64,000 nucleotides of DNA from CALOFP01 sp942492635 (GTDB taxonomy: Bacteria > UBP6 > UBA1177 > CALOFP01), in the NCBI GenBank assembly GCA_942492635.1, contig CALOFP010000003.1, positions 62,001 through 126,000 of the forward strand, given 5' to 3'. The position numbers were made by a program, and so were the translations under genes. Under the pieces are notes generated by a model that made no database searches, had not been told where the DNA came from, and was given only the letters and a program-made list of their open reading frames with translations. Shown one piece after another: positions 42,199 to 51,942 of the stretch (position 1 is its first letter; each line of letters opens with the position of its first letter).

Positions 42199-44712
42199 AT
42201 GCGATTATTGATTTTGCTTCTGATCTCGGCATCTTTGAGTGCCGCCTCTATGGGTGGGGAATCATTCAGGAAAGAGAGTGAAGATTACTATGTTGTTTAT
42301 GAAAGGACAGGGGCCGGTAGTGCCGAAGTTACATTTCGCTTGAAAGATTATGAAATCGGTTACAGGAAAAATCCCGGAATGGATTTTACCGAGGTACTTT
42401 TTTCCGGTTCCAACAGACTCTCGAAAAAGGGATTTCCTGAACTTCCATCTGTCACCGTCTCTCTTCAGCTTCTGCAGAGGAGTGTCGTTTCAACAAAGCT
42501 TGAATCTTCCGAGTGTGATGATGTTCAGCTCGATTTTCCTCTTGTGCCTTCAAGGGGAACAATCTACAGAGACCAGGATCCTTCAGAGATCCCATACGTT
42601 TACAGTCCATACTCCATGGGAGATTTCTTTTTTCCGGAAACCCCGATCGATTCAGGAGAACCTTACGTTTTCAGGGATGTCAGAGGTCTAAATATCAACA
42701 TCTTTCCGTTTCGATACAATACTGAGAAAGGTGTTCTCAGAGTGTGTCGGTCGATCAGCGTAAAGATAAGTGAAAATCCGGGACGCGGTAGAAATTCCAT
42801 CTCCTTGAAAAGGAGATCCGCACGGATTCCTGCGGTAATGGAGCAGGTGTATGGTTCTCTTTTTATCAATCGGCCGGCTGCTGGAACGAAACGATCTCTG
42901 GGTGACCACAATATTGCCGAAAACGGAGAGATGCTGGTTATCTATACAGAGAGGGATGCCGAGGCAATAAAGCCCTACCTCGACTGGAAGAGGGAAAAGG
43001 GGTTTACTGTGCATACAGCGGTCGTTGAGAAGGGGACCTCAATAAATGAACTTGTGCGAGAGGAGTATGCAAGAAATCCGGCTATTCTTTATATTCAGAT
43101 TGTCGGAGACTGGGATGACGTTCAATCCACCCTGGGAACTCAGTTCTTCAAACCTACGGACCCTATGGTGGGGTGTGTAGTAGGTGAAGACTACTATCCC
43201 GATCTTATAGTCGGTCGTTTTTCCGCCAATTCGCCGGAGGAACTGGCCGTTCAGGTTCAAAAGAGCATAAGATACGAGGCGGAGCCTGATCTTGAAGGCG
43301 AGTGGTACGGAAGGGCTCTGGGACTGAGTTCCGCGGAAGGCGGAAACGAAGGAGACGATTACGAGTCCGATCACAGTCATCTGCAGGTAATTCGTCATAA
43401 CAAGCTCAAGCCCTTCACCTACGACACAGTTTACGACCTCACCGATGTGAGCCCTTATTCCAATCCAGGAAACGTAAAATCCTCTGATGTAGCAGCAGTG
43501 GTTGATTCCGGGATAGGACTCCTGAACTACGTAGGTCACGGTGATGAGGATATGTTCGTGACAAGCGAATACAGTAACTACCATGTTCTCAACTCCATCA
43601 ACGGTGACAAACTCCCAATCATCTTCTCCGTAGCATGCGTGAACGGAATGTTCAACAGACATGGAGGAGACTGCTTCGCCGAGGCTTGGCTCAAGAAGGA
43701 AAACGGCGGTGCAGTGGCCACCGTTATGTCCACGATCAATCAGCCATGGACTTCGCCTATGAGGGGCCAGGATTATATGAACGACATTCTGACGGGGGGA
43801 TACGACTACAGTGAGAATCCCGGGTCGGGAACATCAACATTCGAAGGACGTACAACATTCGGATCGATAGTATTCAACGCCCTGGTTCTCATGTATGCTG
43901 AGGGCGAGAGCGATCGCTATTTTGAGAAGGAGTCTCTTGAGACATTGAAAACATGGACCGTTTTCGGAGACGCCTCTCTTCAGGTCCGTACGGAAAAACC
44001 TCACGGCGTGGAGGTGTACGAAACCATTCCCAACCCGGGTGAGCTGAAGGTTGTTGTCAAAACGGAGGGAAATGCGGAGGGCGTTACCGTTGCCCTGTCA
44101 CGTGGAAGTAAGATGTTTTCAGGAAATACCGACAAAAACGGAGAGGTTGTTCTTTCTCATGATCTTCATGATGTCGAAGCACGTCTGACAGTTACCGGTC
44201 TTAACCTGGAGACAATACGGAAGGACATATACCCAGACAATCAGTCTCCTGTTGCGGATGCTGGAAAAGATCTTGAGGCCGTTGAATTTTCAGAGGTTAC
44301 TCTTGACGCTTCACTCTCCAAGGATGAGAACATTTCCACACTGACTTACAACTGGGAGCAGCTGGAAGGTCCCGAAGTGGAACTCACGGGATCCGATTCA
44401 GTATCTCCACGTTTTTCAGCTCCGGAGGTAGATGAGTCGACAGATCTGATTTTTCAGCTCACAGTCACTGATGAGAGAGGGTACAGTTCACAGGATCAGT
44501 GCACCGTAACCGTTGTGAATCGGATCGATCCGGAAGAGCTTGAAGATGATGATGAGGATTCTGACTCTACCTTGGAGATCTCAGATGAGGATGATTCCGA
44601 TTTTTCTGGAGAGACAGGCAAGGGCAACAACGATACTTCCGATGAAAAGACCGATATTAAAACCGGAATAAAGGGTAATGCCGATTCGGGCTGCTCACTG
44701 TTGATTCTTTAA
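42199..44712 (+). CDS. Large gingipain-type C25 peptidase with propeptide, PKD-like domain and GCSL tag
   Basis: ATG 42199 is preferred (GGAG six bases before), giving 837 residues. In order: a signal peptide (about 1-17); a propeptide of about 200 residues (KGFPELPSVTVSLQL and after, as in C25 zymogens); the C25 domain with catalytic His447 in YVGHGDE and Cys480 in FSVACVNG; an immunoglobulin-like domain; and a PKD/K319L-like domain starting SPVADAGKDLEAVEF. A strongly acidic linker and NADSGCSLLIL close the C-terminus. It is a secreted, self-inhibited cysteine peptidase. Its architecture differs from the compact paralogues at 18379-23302, but it shares their C-terminal tag. A small secreted protein gene follows 27 bases later. 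Confidence 0.92.
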   Translation: MRLLILLLISASLSAASMGGESFRKESEDYYVVYERTGAGSAEVTFRLKDYEIGYRKNPGMDFTEVLFSGSNRLSKKGFPELPSVTVSLQLLQRSVVSTKLESSECDDVQLDFPLVPSRGTIYRDQDPSEIPYVYSPYSMGDFFFPETPIDSGEPYVFRDVRGLNINIFPFRYNTEKGVLRVCRSISVKISENPGRGRNSISLKRRSARIPAVMEQVYGSLFINRPAAGTKRSLGDHNIAENGEMLVIYTERDAEAIKPYLDWKREKGFTVHTAVVEKGTSINELVREEYARNPAILYIQIVGDWDDVQSTLGTQFFKPTDPMVGCVVGEDYYPDLIVGRFSANSPEELAVQVQKSIRYEAEPDLEGEWYGRALGLSSAEGGNEGDDYESDHSHLQVIRHNKLKPFTYDTVYDLTDVSPYSNPGNVKSSDVAAVVDSGIGLLNYVGHGDEDMFVTSEYSNYHVLNSINGDKLPIIFSVACVNGMFNRHGGDCFAEAWLKKENGGAVATVMSTINQPWTSPMRGQDYMNDILTGGYDYSENPGSGTSTFEGRTTFGSIVFNALVLMYAEGESDRYFEKESLETLKTWTVFGDASLQVRTEKPHGVEVYETIPNPGELKVVVKTEGNAEGVTVALSRGSKMFSGNTDKNGEVVLSHDLHDVEARLTVTGLNLETIRKDIYPDNQSPVADAGKDLEAVEFSEVTLDASLSKDENISTLTYNWEQLEGPEVELTGSDSVSPRFSAPEVDESTDLIFQLTVTDERGYSSQDQCTVTVVNRIDPEELEDDDEDSDSTLEISDEDDSDFSGETGKGNNDTSDEKTDIKTGIKGNADSGCSLLIL

Positions 44713-44739
44713 TAATTTGTAAATGTTTAGGTAGTGAAA

Positions 44740-45408
44740 ATGAAAAAAACGCTCACCACTCTTTTTGTCTCCTTTCTGGCTTTTTCAATTATTTATGCTT
44801 CAAATAAAGGAGACGAGGTTGAAGAAGCTCTTGTTGACATTATGGCAGACTACGTCAAGGGAGAATATGAAAAGGCTCTTTCATCGGCGGAAAAATATGA
44901 AAAAAGCCTCAAGGAAACCCCTGAAGCCTTTGAAGTGAAAATTCTGAAATCAAAATTAACCGCCTTTGTGCATGCCTATAGAAACATTGAGAAGGGCTTG
45001 AAGTTCAAACGAGCGGACCTTCTTTTTCAGGGTGTGAAAGACGGTGAATTTGTCGATAGGGAGATAATGAGGGGGGAAACACCTTTCAAGAGGGAGCTTC
45101 CCAAACTTAGGGGGAAGGCCCACGAAATTCTTGCTGAGAGCCAGATTAAGGAGGGGCTGTACAAGAAGGCTGATAAAAATTTCTCGCTCTGCCTTGACAG
45201 TGATCCCGTAAACAAGAGGTGCACTGACTGGTTTGAGCAGAAGGGAGAAATGGTTAAAAAACTATATACGAGGGCCATAAACACAAAAAGATATAACCCA
45301 GCGAAGGCGAAAGCATTATTCGAGGACATTACAGAGATTGTTACATGGGACAACGAGTACCACAAGAAGGCCAAAGAGCAGTTGAAAAGGATGTCTTCCG
45401 GAAAGTAG
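44740..45408 (+). CDS. Secreted TPR-like helical protein, unknown
   Basis: The protein has 222 residues with a signal peptide ending IIYA and a helical mature part. ADYVKGEYEKALSSAEKYEKSL and EGLYKKADKNFSLCLDSDPVNKRC resemble tetratricopeptide units. There is no lipobox. It lies 27 bases after the large C25 protease gene and is probably co-transcribed, so it may assist secretion or assembly of that protease; this is inference. Confidence 0.65.
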   Translation: MKKTLTTLFVSFLAFSIIYASNKGDEVEEALVDIMADYVKGEYEKALSSAEKYEKSLKETPEAFEVKILKSKLTAFVHAYRNIEKGLKFKRADLLFQGVKDGEFVDREIMRGETPFKRELPKLRGKAHEILAESQIKEGLYKKADKNFSLCLDSDPVNKRCTDWFEQKGEMVKKLYTRAINTKRYNPAKAKALFEDITEIVTWDNEYHKKAKEQLKRMSSGK

Positions 45409-45885
45409 TTCCATCTTTAATCATTCAGGGATTTGATTCCCAGAAGCTCTGCTTCGTATTTTTTATCGGAGCAATTTTAAACTTTTCCAGGTTCATTCTG
45501 AAAAGCAAAATCACTTCACAACTAAGAGAATTCAGATGCTTCGCCAGTACACAATCGGCTTCTTTTCCACTCAGGGGAGGCTGCTTCGAAAAAAAAGGTA
45601 CTCCCTTATCCATAAGAGCTCATTCTTGATGTAATCGTATGAAATAGAGAAAAAAGCATATTTTTAATGAAGTTGAAGTACTGGCCGATAAGGGAGTGCA
45701 AAAAAAATATTTTAATATTTAAGAAATAGTATCATCTTGAAAATAAAGAGCTATTTCTGTTTTTTGTCGGTCGCACTAATGTTGTCGTACTTTAACAAGA
45801 GGAAAATCGGAACTGCCCAATTAGTTTGAACGATTCTTTTTGTTAAACATGACAAAATAATAGCGGGAAAAATTTGGGAGGGAAT
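45409..45885. other. Intergenic region before the PilY1-like gene
   Basis: No gene is seen. An 11-bp perfect inverted repeat, ACTCCCTTATC (45600-45610) and GATAAGGGAGT (45687-45697), is separated by 76 bases; its meaning is unknown. GGGAGGG at the end is the ribosome site of the next gene. Confidence 0.45.
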
Positions 45886-48800
45886 ATGAAAAAACTTTTA
45901 CTCGTTCTTGTGATGCTTTTCTCGCTGAATCTTTACTGCGAGGAGTGGGATCTCTACTACTTCAATGATTACGACACAAGCATGATGCCGAAACCGAACG
46001 TAATCTTTCTTATGGATGTCTCCGGATCAATGAATAATTCTGCCGGATGCAAGAGCGACACGGAATTTTATCCGAGAAAGTGCAACTGCTACAAACGCAA
46101 AGGGTGGTCCTACGTATGGAACGAATTTCCCCAGCAGCATTGTGATTGGGGCGGCACCAAACCCGCGGGGTATTATGGGTGTCAGTGGGCAAGCTGCAGA
46201 CAGGGAGACAGAGTCTCCACCAGAATGGAAGAGTTTAAAAGCGCTATTATCGGTATGGACCCTTTGGGCAGATATACAGGTGACGGACTTCTTGACTATC
46301 TGGCAAACGCGGCCTCATCTTCAACTGCCGGTTCAGGCACACATAGCCAGGATAGGCTCAGTACGCCCGTAAATCTGCTTTTTTCCACATTTCCGGCAAG
46401 AACCCCCGGGAACATGGGCGCCGATATTCATTCCTCAAAAAACTGGCAGGATGTCAATCTTGTTGAACTGAACAACTCAAACAAACATCTTTTCAGGGAT
46501 ATGATAAAAGGATTGAGTCCGGATGGCGGTACCCCCATGGGAAGTGCGCTGGTATCTGTCTGGGATCATCTTTACAACAACAACGATAAGCTTCTTTCCT
46601 GCCGTGAAAATGTTGTCTTTTTGATTACCGACGGAGAACCTTCACTGGATGGAGATCAGTGGGCTTTTCATGGAAAGACAAATCATGCCTATTACCATCC
46701 CTTTTCTTCATTTACAAAAAATTACAACACCAACGAGTATGTGCTTGATGTTGCCAAATACATTTACGGCGGCCATGTTATTGATGATGATTTCGACCAC
46801 ATTTATTATGACTATTACGGCCGGCCGACTTTCCTGCATGTGGATAAAGATGAAATCCACAGCGAAAAATACAGAAAATATTTTGATCTTTACTGGGATT
46901 ACAACAAATTCGCTCAAGCCGGTTCATGGAACGGTGTTGACTATATAGAAAGTGTTGATTCATGCCCGAACGGTAACTGCAGGGGGAACAAGATTAGGGT
47001 TGTTCCGATATCGATCTATAAAAATGTCGATATCCTGAACAAGATAGCTTCAACGGCAGGATCCGGTCACGACAAGGCTTTTCATGCAAGCAGCAGGGAG
47101 GAGCTTATCCATGCTCTCAAGACTGGTCTGGACGCCGTAGCGGCTCAGGGAGCTTCCGCCGCGGCGGCTCCATCGGTTTCCATGAACGGTGGTTTTTCAG
47201 GCAACAACCTTCTTATTTCCACATTTGAGGCGGAATCAAACGGCGGTCACTGGAAGGGAAATATTCGAAAGTTCTGTTTCGAGGGTCCCGACTGTATTTT
47301 TCAGAAAGCGGGAGAGGACGAGAAGGAGGATATGGTCCATAAGACCGATTACAACTCGTCAATGACGGAAGCTTTCAGCAAGGAGAATAGGGCTGGAGAC
47401 GACATGGTGAAATCGGTTGTTTCCCACATGGGCGTCAATAAAAAGTTCAGGGAAAGAGCGAACGATAGAAAAATTTACTACCCTGGAGACGATGACGATG
47501 AAGGATTCAAACTGGCCGTGAAGAATGATTTTCTCGGCAGACAGAACGTTTACAACTTCATGAACGGATACAAGTTCGCTTCCAGTAAAAGCGGTGGAAA
47601 CGGTTTCTGCAACAAAGCAGATGGCGATAGTGATGCGATATGCAAAAGGAGAGAAAACATCGCCGGTGATTTCTGGCATTCATCATCGCTGATTGTCGGA
47701 GACAAGTTTCTCGCAGGAAGCAATGCTGGTTTCCTTTCGGTTTTCGATTTTGAAAGCGGTGAAGAGATAAAGGCGATAATTCCGAATAAAGAGGTACTGA
47801 AAAGACATTTTGATGGTGTATATGCCGAATCCCAGGCAAAAGAACAGCTTTTCGGCGTGGATCTTACACCGCAGTTGATTCTTGATGAAAAGGCGCTGAA
47901 AAATTATGAGGATGTACTGAAAAAGTATAAGGAGCTGAATGGAGAATCGGATAAAAATGCCTCTGTGAAGCGGACCCGTGCAAAAGGGAACGGAAAAGGG
48001 AAAGGGAAAGGGAACGGGAACGGAAATAATCCCGGCGAGGTGCAAAATTACGATCTTTCAGGAATGATATTCGTCGGTTACGGACGTGGTGGAAAGGGTT
48101 TCGACGTTTTTACAACAAAATCGCTACTTGAAGAGAATGTTGCTCCCGTATCGATTTTTGAAGATAACGAAACAGACGAGCACCACAACTTTGTTTACAG
48201 TGCACCTCAATTCATTGAATGGGGATACAACGATGAGGACAACGAGTGGCATAAGGGTGGAGATTATCTCGTTGTAACTTCTGGATATCACGAAGTTTAT
48301 GATGAGGATCGAGCTCTTGCGAATAAAGATCTGAAGAATGTCAAACAAGGTGTCAGTTTTTATAGTTATTCCGGTTACGAAAAGGACAAACTTTACTATG
48401 CCGACACAATTAAAAAGGCGATGGATAATGGAAGTGAAAAGGAAATTCTACCTGTTGTCGGTTCTGTCCGTCCGTTTAACTCAAGGGTAGATCAACTAAG
48501 GCAGTTCGACATCGATTACATAAACGCGCATAAGAAAGAGGCGGACCTGCTCTATTTTGCCGACATTAAAGGAAACCTGTACAGCAAAAGAAACAGGGAT
48601 AACATTGCACGAAAGAACGGCAAAGATACGAAACTGGTTTTCTCAATACCTCAGCTGCTGGATGACAATGAAAGTGATCTGAATGTTTTCGGTACGCCGG
48701 CTGTTTACCTTCGTAAAAGAGACGAGGATGGAAACACCTCCATTGAAGGAAAATCCGAAATATGGGTCTCTGTGGGAACCGCCGATCCGACTAGGCCGAT

Positions 48801-49581
48801 TGATGATGTTGTTGGTGATAAAAACAAGGTTGTTGCTATCCGTCATCTCAAGGAGAACGATCAGGGCAAGTATCATGAAACTACTGGGATTGATGATTTC
48901 GACAGCTTTTTCAATGCGGGTGAAAGTGATGAAAACCTGGTTGATTTTGTTGAAGAAGAGATAGAACGTAATGGAAAAGTGAGAGAAAAATCAACTCGCG
49001 GTCTGGATTTGCACGGTCAACCCGATTCTGAAGAAGAGAAGGCGGAGAAAATCAAGGAGGCCAAGGAAAAGGCCGCGAAAGAGAGGGCAGAGAAGGAAAA
49101 GGCCAAAGCACGGGAAAAGTACTGGAATAGGAGTGTGGAAAGTATCTGCAAAGAAGATGAAAACGGTAAAAGAGGGGACGGTTGTCCTGTAAGCGACGAT
49201 GTTAACGGCTGGTATCTGAACCTTGACGATAATGAAATGGTTGTGGGGGACGTACTTGCTTATAATAAATGGCTCTTTTTTACAGTTTTCCAGAAAGAGA
49301 AAGATACCGTACAGACAAAAAATGTTTGCAGTATAACCTTGAAAAAAGGCCGTTCCTACCTGTATGCCGTAAACGCTTACAGCGGACTTCCGATGATGGG
49401 AAGCTCAAATTTTATGGATCTAGGAGAGGGAAAAGCTTCAGCGCCATTTCTCATTCAATACAAAAATAAAACCTATGTTTCTGTCGTAGACGGTATTGGA
49501 AGAATATCCACAATCATACCAAAGAGTCACAGAGAGAAAAGACCGCCGCAGCTGAATATTCTCTGGTGGAAGGTCAAATAA
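45886..49581 (+). CDS. PilY1-like surface protein with von Willebrand A domain
   Basis: From ATG 45886 (GGGAGGG upstream) the protein has 1231 residues. The signal peptide ends near LNLYC. A vWA domain begins NVIFLMDVSGSMN with MIDAS residues D44, S46 and S48, followed by a cysteine-rich insertion (about ten Cys in residues 53-110). A PilC/PilY1-type beta-propeller starts near FLAGSNAGFLSVFDFESGEE and continues to the end. Two low-complexity inserts interrupt it: a Lys/Gly/Asn run near residues 705-720 (KGKGKG) and a Lys/Glu/Ala run near 1045-1085. By family it acts at the type IV pilus tip in adhesion and motility. No other pilus genes are nearby. Confidence 0.87.
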   Translation: MKKLLLVLVMLFSLNLYCEEWDLYYFNDYDTSMMPKPNVIFLMDVSGSMNNSAGCKSDTEFYPRKCNCYKRKGWSYVWNEFPQQHCDWGGTKPAGYYGCQWASCRQGDRVSTRMEEFKSAIIGMDPLGRYTGDGLLDYLANAASSSTAGSGTHSQDRLSTPVNLLFSTFPARTPGNMGADIHSSKNWQDVNLVELNNSNKHLFRDMIKGLSPDGGTPMGSALVSVWDHLYNNNDKLLSCRENVVFLITDGEPSLDGDQWAFHGKTNHAYYHPFSSFTKNYNTNEYVLDVAKYIYGGHVIDDDFDHIYYDYYGRPTFLHVDKDEIHSEKYRKYFDLYWDYNKFAQAGSWNGVDYIESVDSCPNGNCRGNKIRVVPISIYKNVDILNKIASTAGSGHDKAFHASSREELIHALKTGLDAVAAQGASAAAAPSVSMNGGFSGNNLLISTFEAESNGGHWKGNIRKFCFEGPDCIFQKAGEDEKEDMVHKTDYNSSMTEAFSKENRAGDDMVKSVVSHMGVNKKFRERANDRKIYYPGDDDDEGFKLAVKNDFLGRQNVYNFMNGYKFASSKSGGNGFCNKADGDSDAICKRRENIAGDFWHSSSLIVGDKFLAGSNAGFLSVFDFESGEEIKAIIPNKEVLKRHFDGVYAESQAKEQLFGVDLTPQLILDEKALKNYEDVLKKYKELNGESDKNASVKRTRAKGNGKGKGKGNGNGNNPGEVQNYDLSGMIFVGYGRGGKGFDVFTTKSLLEENVAPVSIFEDNETDEHHNFVYSAPQFIEWGYNDEDNEWHKGGDYLVVTSGYHEVYDEDRALANKDLKNVKQGVSFYSYSGYEKDKLYYADTIKKAMDNGSEKEILPVVGSVRPFNSRVDQLRQFDIDYINAHKKEADLLYFADIKGNLYSKRNRDNIARKNGKDTKLVFSIPQLLDDNESDLNVFGTPAVYLRKRDEDGNTSIEGKSEIWVSVGTADPTRPIDDVVGDKNKVVAIRHLKENDQGKYHETTGIDDFDSFFNAGESDENLVDFVEEEIERNGKVREKSTRGLDLHGQPDSEEEKAEKIKEAKEKAAKERAEKEKAKAREKYWNRSVESICKEDENGKRGDGCPVSDDVNGWYLNLDDNEMVVGDVLAYNKWLFFTVFQKEKDTVQTKNVCSITLKKGRSYLYAVNAYSGLPMMGSSNFMDLGEGKASAPFLIQYKNKTYVSVVDGIGRISTIIPKSHREKRPPQLNILWWKVK

Positions 49582-50107
49582 CGGTTGCTGATTTTTAATT
49601 AAACCACAACCAGCGGTTATTCTGCCGATAAAAAAGATATTTCATCTAAATCAACGTTTAAATTCACAAATACATGTTCTGATCATCCAAAATTCTACCG
49701 CTGAAAACCCGAAAATATCGAAAATCTTCGATAAATGACGACTCAACCGCAGAGCAGTTACTCCTCATAAAATGCCTTCGATCCGCTAAAGAAAAAATAT
49801 CGGAGGCCCAAAAAGAACTATGTGTTCATAGATTTTTTTAACAATCGTCTCATCCTTCAGGGATTTGCAGAAAGCGGTGTGCGGTTAGGTTTTTCCCGCC
49901 TTTTGGGGTAGTCGTTGACTTGATCGTAATTGCTTCGGGTATTGTACAAACATCTTTAACTTAAGTGGGATTTCAAAATCATTTTTCTCTTTTGCGAATA
50001 TCCTTATCGCTCAATTAATTGACAAATTTTGGTGATTTTCATATTTTCTAATACAAACCTCTGAGTTTGTTTTTTGACCTTGCATTTTTTGGAAAAGGAG
50101 TTTGAAT
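49582..50107. other. Intergenic region between PilY1-like and TPR genes
   Basis: 526 bases without a gene. A patch at 49620-49740 rich in TTCTGCCG, CCGCTGAAAA and CCGAAAATATCGAAAA resembles the degenerate repeat patch near 16655-16730. The promoter at 50019-50047 is listed separately. Confidence 0.45.
50019..50047 (+). promoter_or_regulatory. Sigma-70-like promoter for the TPR gene
   Basis: A perfect TTGACA (50019-50024) and TATTTT (50042-50047) are 17 bases apart, 60 bases before the ATG at 50108. Confidence 0.6.
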
Positions 50108-51007
50108 ATGTCGAAACAGTCGATGCATTATTTGAAAAGGTGTAAACAGAAGTTCAAGAAGGGAAGATATGAGGAGGTCATCGCTGATGCCGATGCTGCT
50201 CTGGCGGAGGATCCGGGGCTTTTCGAGGCTTACTTTTTGCGCTCCCGTTCAAAATTCTTTCTCGACAGGTACGAGGAGGCTCTGAAGGATTGCAACGGCA
50301 TGATAAAAATGGAGCCGAAGAATGCGGGCAACTACAGGTTCAGGGGAAACATTTTCTATCAAATGGAACGCTATGAGGATTCTCTGGCCGACTACGAAAA
50401 AGCGGTTGAACTTGAGCCCAACAATTTCGTGACTTATCTTGCCAGAATTGAACTTAATATGGAGCTTGGCCGATACGAGGAGATCATCGGAGATGTGGAT
50501 TTTCTCATTGAGAAGAATCCCGGGGACGCCTCTTTTCTTGCAATGCGAGCAAATGCCAGAAACCATCTTGAGCGTCAAGAAGAAGCTCTTGAAGACATCA
50601 AAAAGGCGATGGAAATTGATCCTGAAAACATAGCCTTCCACTTCATATTAGGTGATATACATGCTGAGATGGAGAGCTGGGATGAGGCGATTGAGGCATA
50701 CAGAAACTATATTCGGGAATATTCCAACGACTGCATGGCCTATGTGAAGAAAGGACTGATTCTCACAACGAGGGAACGCTATCGTGAGGCTGTTTTGGAT
50801 TTTGATTCGGCGATTGAGATTTTGCCGAATAACGCTCTTCTTTTCAGCTACCGAGCACAGGCAAAAGAGCGTCAAGGTCTCCTCAAAAAGGCCCTTGCAG
50901 ATTATGAAAAGGCAATAGAACTGAATCCGGAAAATAGCGATCTCAAAGAGTTGCGGGATGATATCGTTGAGAAGATCAAAATCCGTGATGAAAAAGCTGA
51001 GTTATAA
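50108..51007 (+). CDS. Tetratricopeptide-repeat protein
   Basis: The 299-residue protein is made of about eight TPR units of 34 residues, for example RYEEALKDCNGMIKMEPKN, RYEDSLADYEKAVELEPNN and LLKKALADYEKAIELNPEN, each with the usual small and aromatic positions. There is no signal peptide or membrane helix, so a cytoplasmic scaffold is likely. AAGGAG precedes the ATG. Partners are unknown. Confidence 0.9.
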   Translation: MSKQSMHYLKRCKQKFKKGRYEEVIADADAALAEDPGLFEAYFLRSRSKFFLDRYEEALKDCNGMIKMEPKNAGNYRFRGNIFYQMERYEDSLADYEKAVELEPNNFVTYLARIELNMELGRYEEIIGDVDFLIEKNPGDASFLAMRANARNHLERQEEALEDIKKAMEIDPENIAFHFILGDIHAEMESWDEAIEAYRNYIREYSNDCMAYVKKGLILTTRERYREAVLDFDSAIEILPNNALLFSYRAQAKERQGLLKKALADYEKAIELNPENSDLKELRDDIVEKIKIRDEKAEL

Positions 51008-51258
51008 CCAGCCGGTTGGGAATTGAAACTGAAATCTTTTCTACAGAGAGTCTGAAGACAATAATAAAAAGTTCTAGATTTAAAAAGAATAATCTTAATT
51101 TTTCTGAGTGCATCTGTGTACAAAAAAGAATAGTCTACCATGAAGGTCTTGAAGGACGTGAAGAATTAAGAAAAAATCGGAGTTATAGTTTTACATAGAC
51201 ACGGAATATGTTTTTTATCTGTGGAAAGGGGTAGGATACATTGATTTGGTCGAAAGGG

Positions 51259-51942
51259 TTATTCGTCTATCTCCACCACCGGCCTGCTGTCGCTGGAGTA
51301 TTGGTCGGTTTTGATTCTGTAATCTTTTCCTTTTAAAGAGAAGTTGATAAATACATCCTTGCCTTCCTCTTCATAAAATTTAATGACCCTGGTGTATTCG
51401 CGACCTTCCATGATGATAGTTACCTTGGTTCGCTTTCCCTTTCTCCATATCTGCCATTTGGTTTGGTTTCTGTTTAGATAGAGAACGTCCTCCTGATCAA
51501 GGTGCTTTTTTCTGTTATCCGGAGCGGGCTCTGTTTCGTTATTAATTAAAGAAGAGTTTCCTGTTTCGGATTGTTCGTGGGCAAGAAGAGCCGGTTCGGC
51601 TTCATTGAGAATGTCTGACAGCTGGTTGTATGCGTCCACTTCGTACCCGGTTGCATACTTCGGATCAACATTGTCGAAAAGATGTTTTAGAGCTTTCAAT
51701 GTATCCTTTACGCTCATTTTTTTCCCATCGGGAAAGTAGAAATCGTTAAACGGTTTCTGAATGGGTGTTTCGCCGTAGTAGCGGCTGTTTGTTTTAACAT
51801 TCAATTTGCTCAGCCGCTCTATAAAGGCCATCTTTTCGAGTGCTTTGAATTTTGCTGATCTGATGTTCAATACGTTTGACAACTGGTCGAGACTCTGGTT
51901 GATGTTTTGAAGTTCAGATACGGTTACGATAACAAATGACAT
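51259..51942 (-). CDS. Unknown soluble protein
   Basis: I do not recognise this 227-residue protein. The N-terminal third looks helical (ELQNINQSLDQLSNVLNIRSAKFKALEKMAF). A charged, disordered linker near 120-145 separates it from a basic beta-rich C-terminal part (TKWQIWRKGKRTKVTIIMEGREYTRVIKFYEEE) ending in acidic residues. There are no cysteines, membrane segments or signal peptide. AAGGTAG lies before the ATG. It is isolated, with over 1 kb of apparently non-coding DNA behind it. Confidence 0.6.
   Translation of the reverse strand: MSFVIVTVSELQNINQSLDQLSNVLNIRSAKFKALEKMAFIERLSKLNVKTNSRYYGETPIQKPFNDFYFPDGKKMSVKDTLKALKHLFDNVDPKYATGYEVDAYNQLSDILNEAEPALLAHEQSETGNSSLINNETEPAPDNRKKHLDQEDVLYLNRNQTKWQIWRKGKRTKVTIIMEGREYTRVIKFYEEEGKDVFINFSLKGKDYRIKTDQYSSDSRPVVEIDE

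Noticed and set aside
45600..45697. 11-bp perfect inverted repeat 76 bases apart
   Set aside because: It has no associated hairpin with a T-run, no target duplication and no mobile gene; it could be chance in AT-rich DNA.
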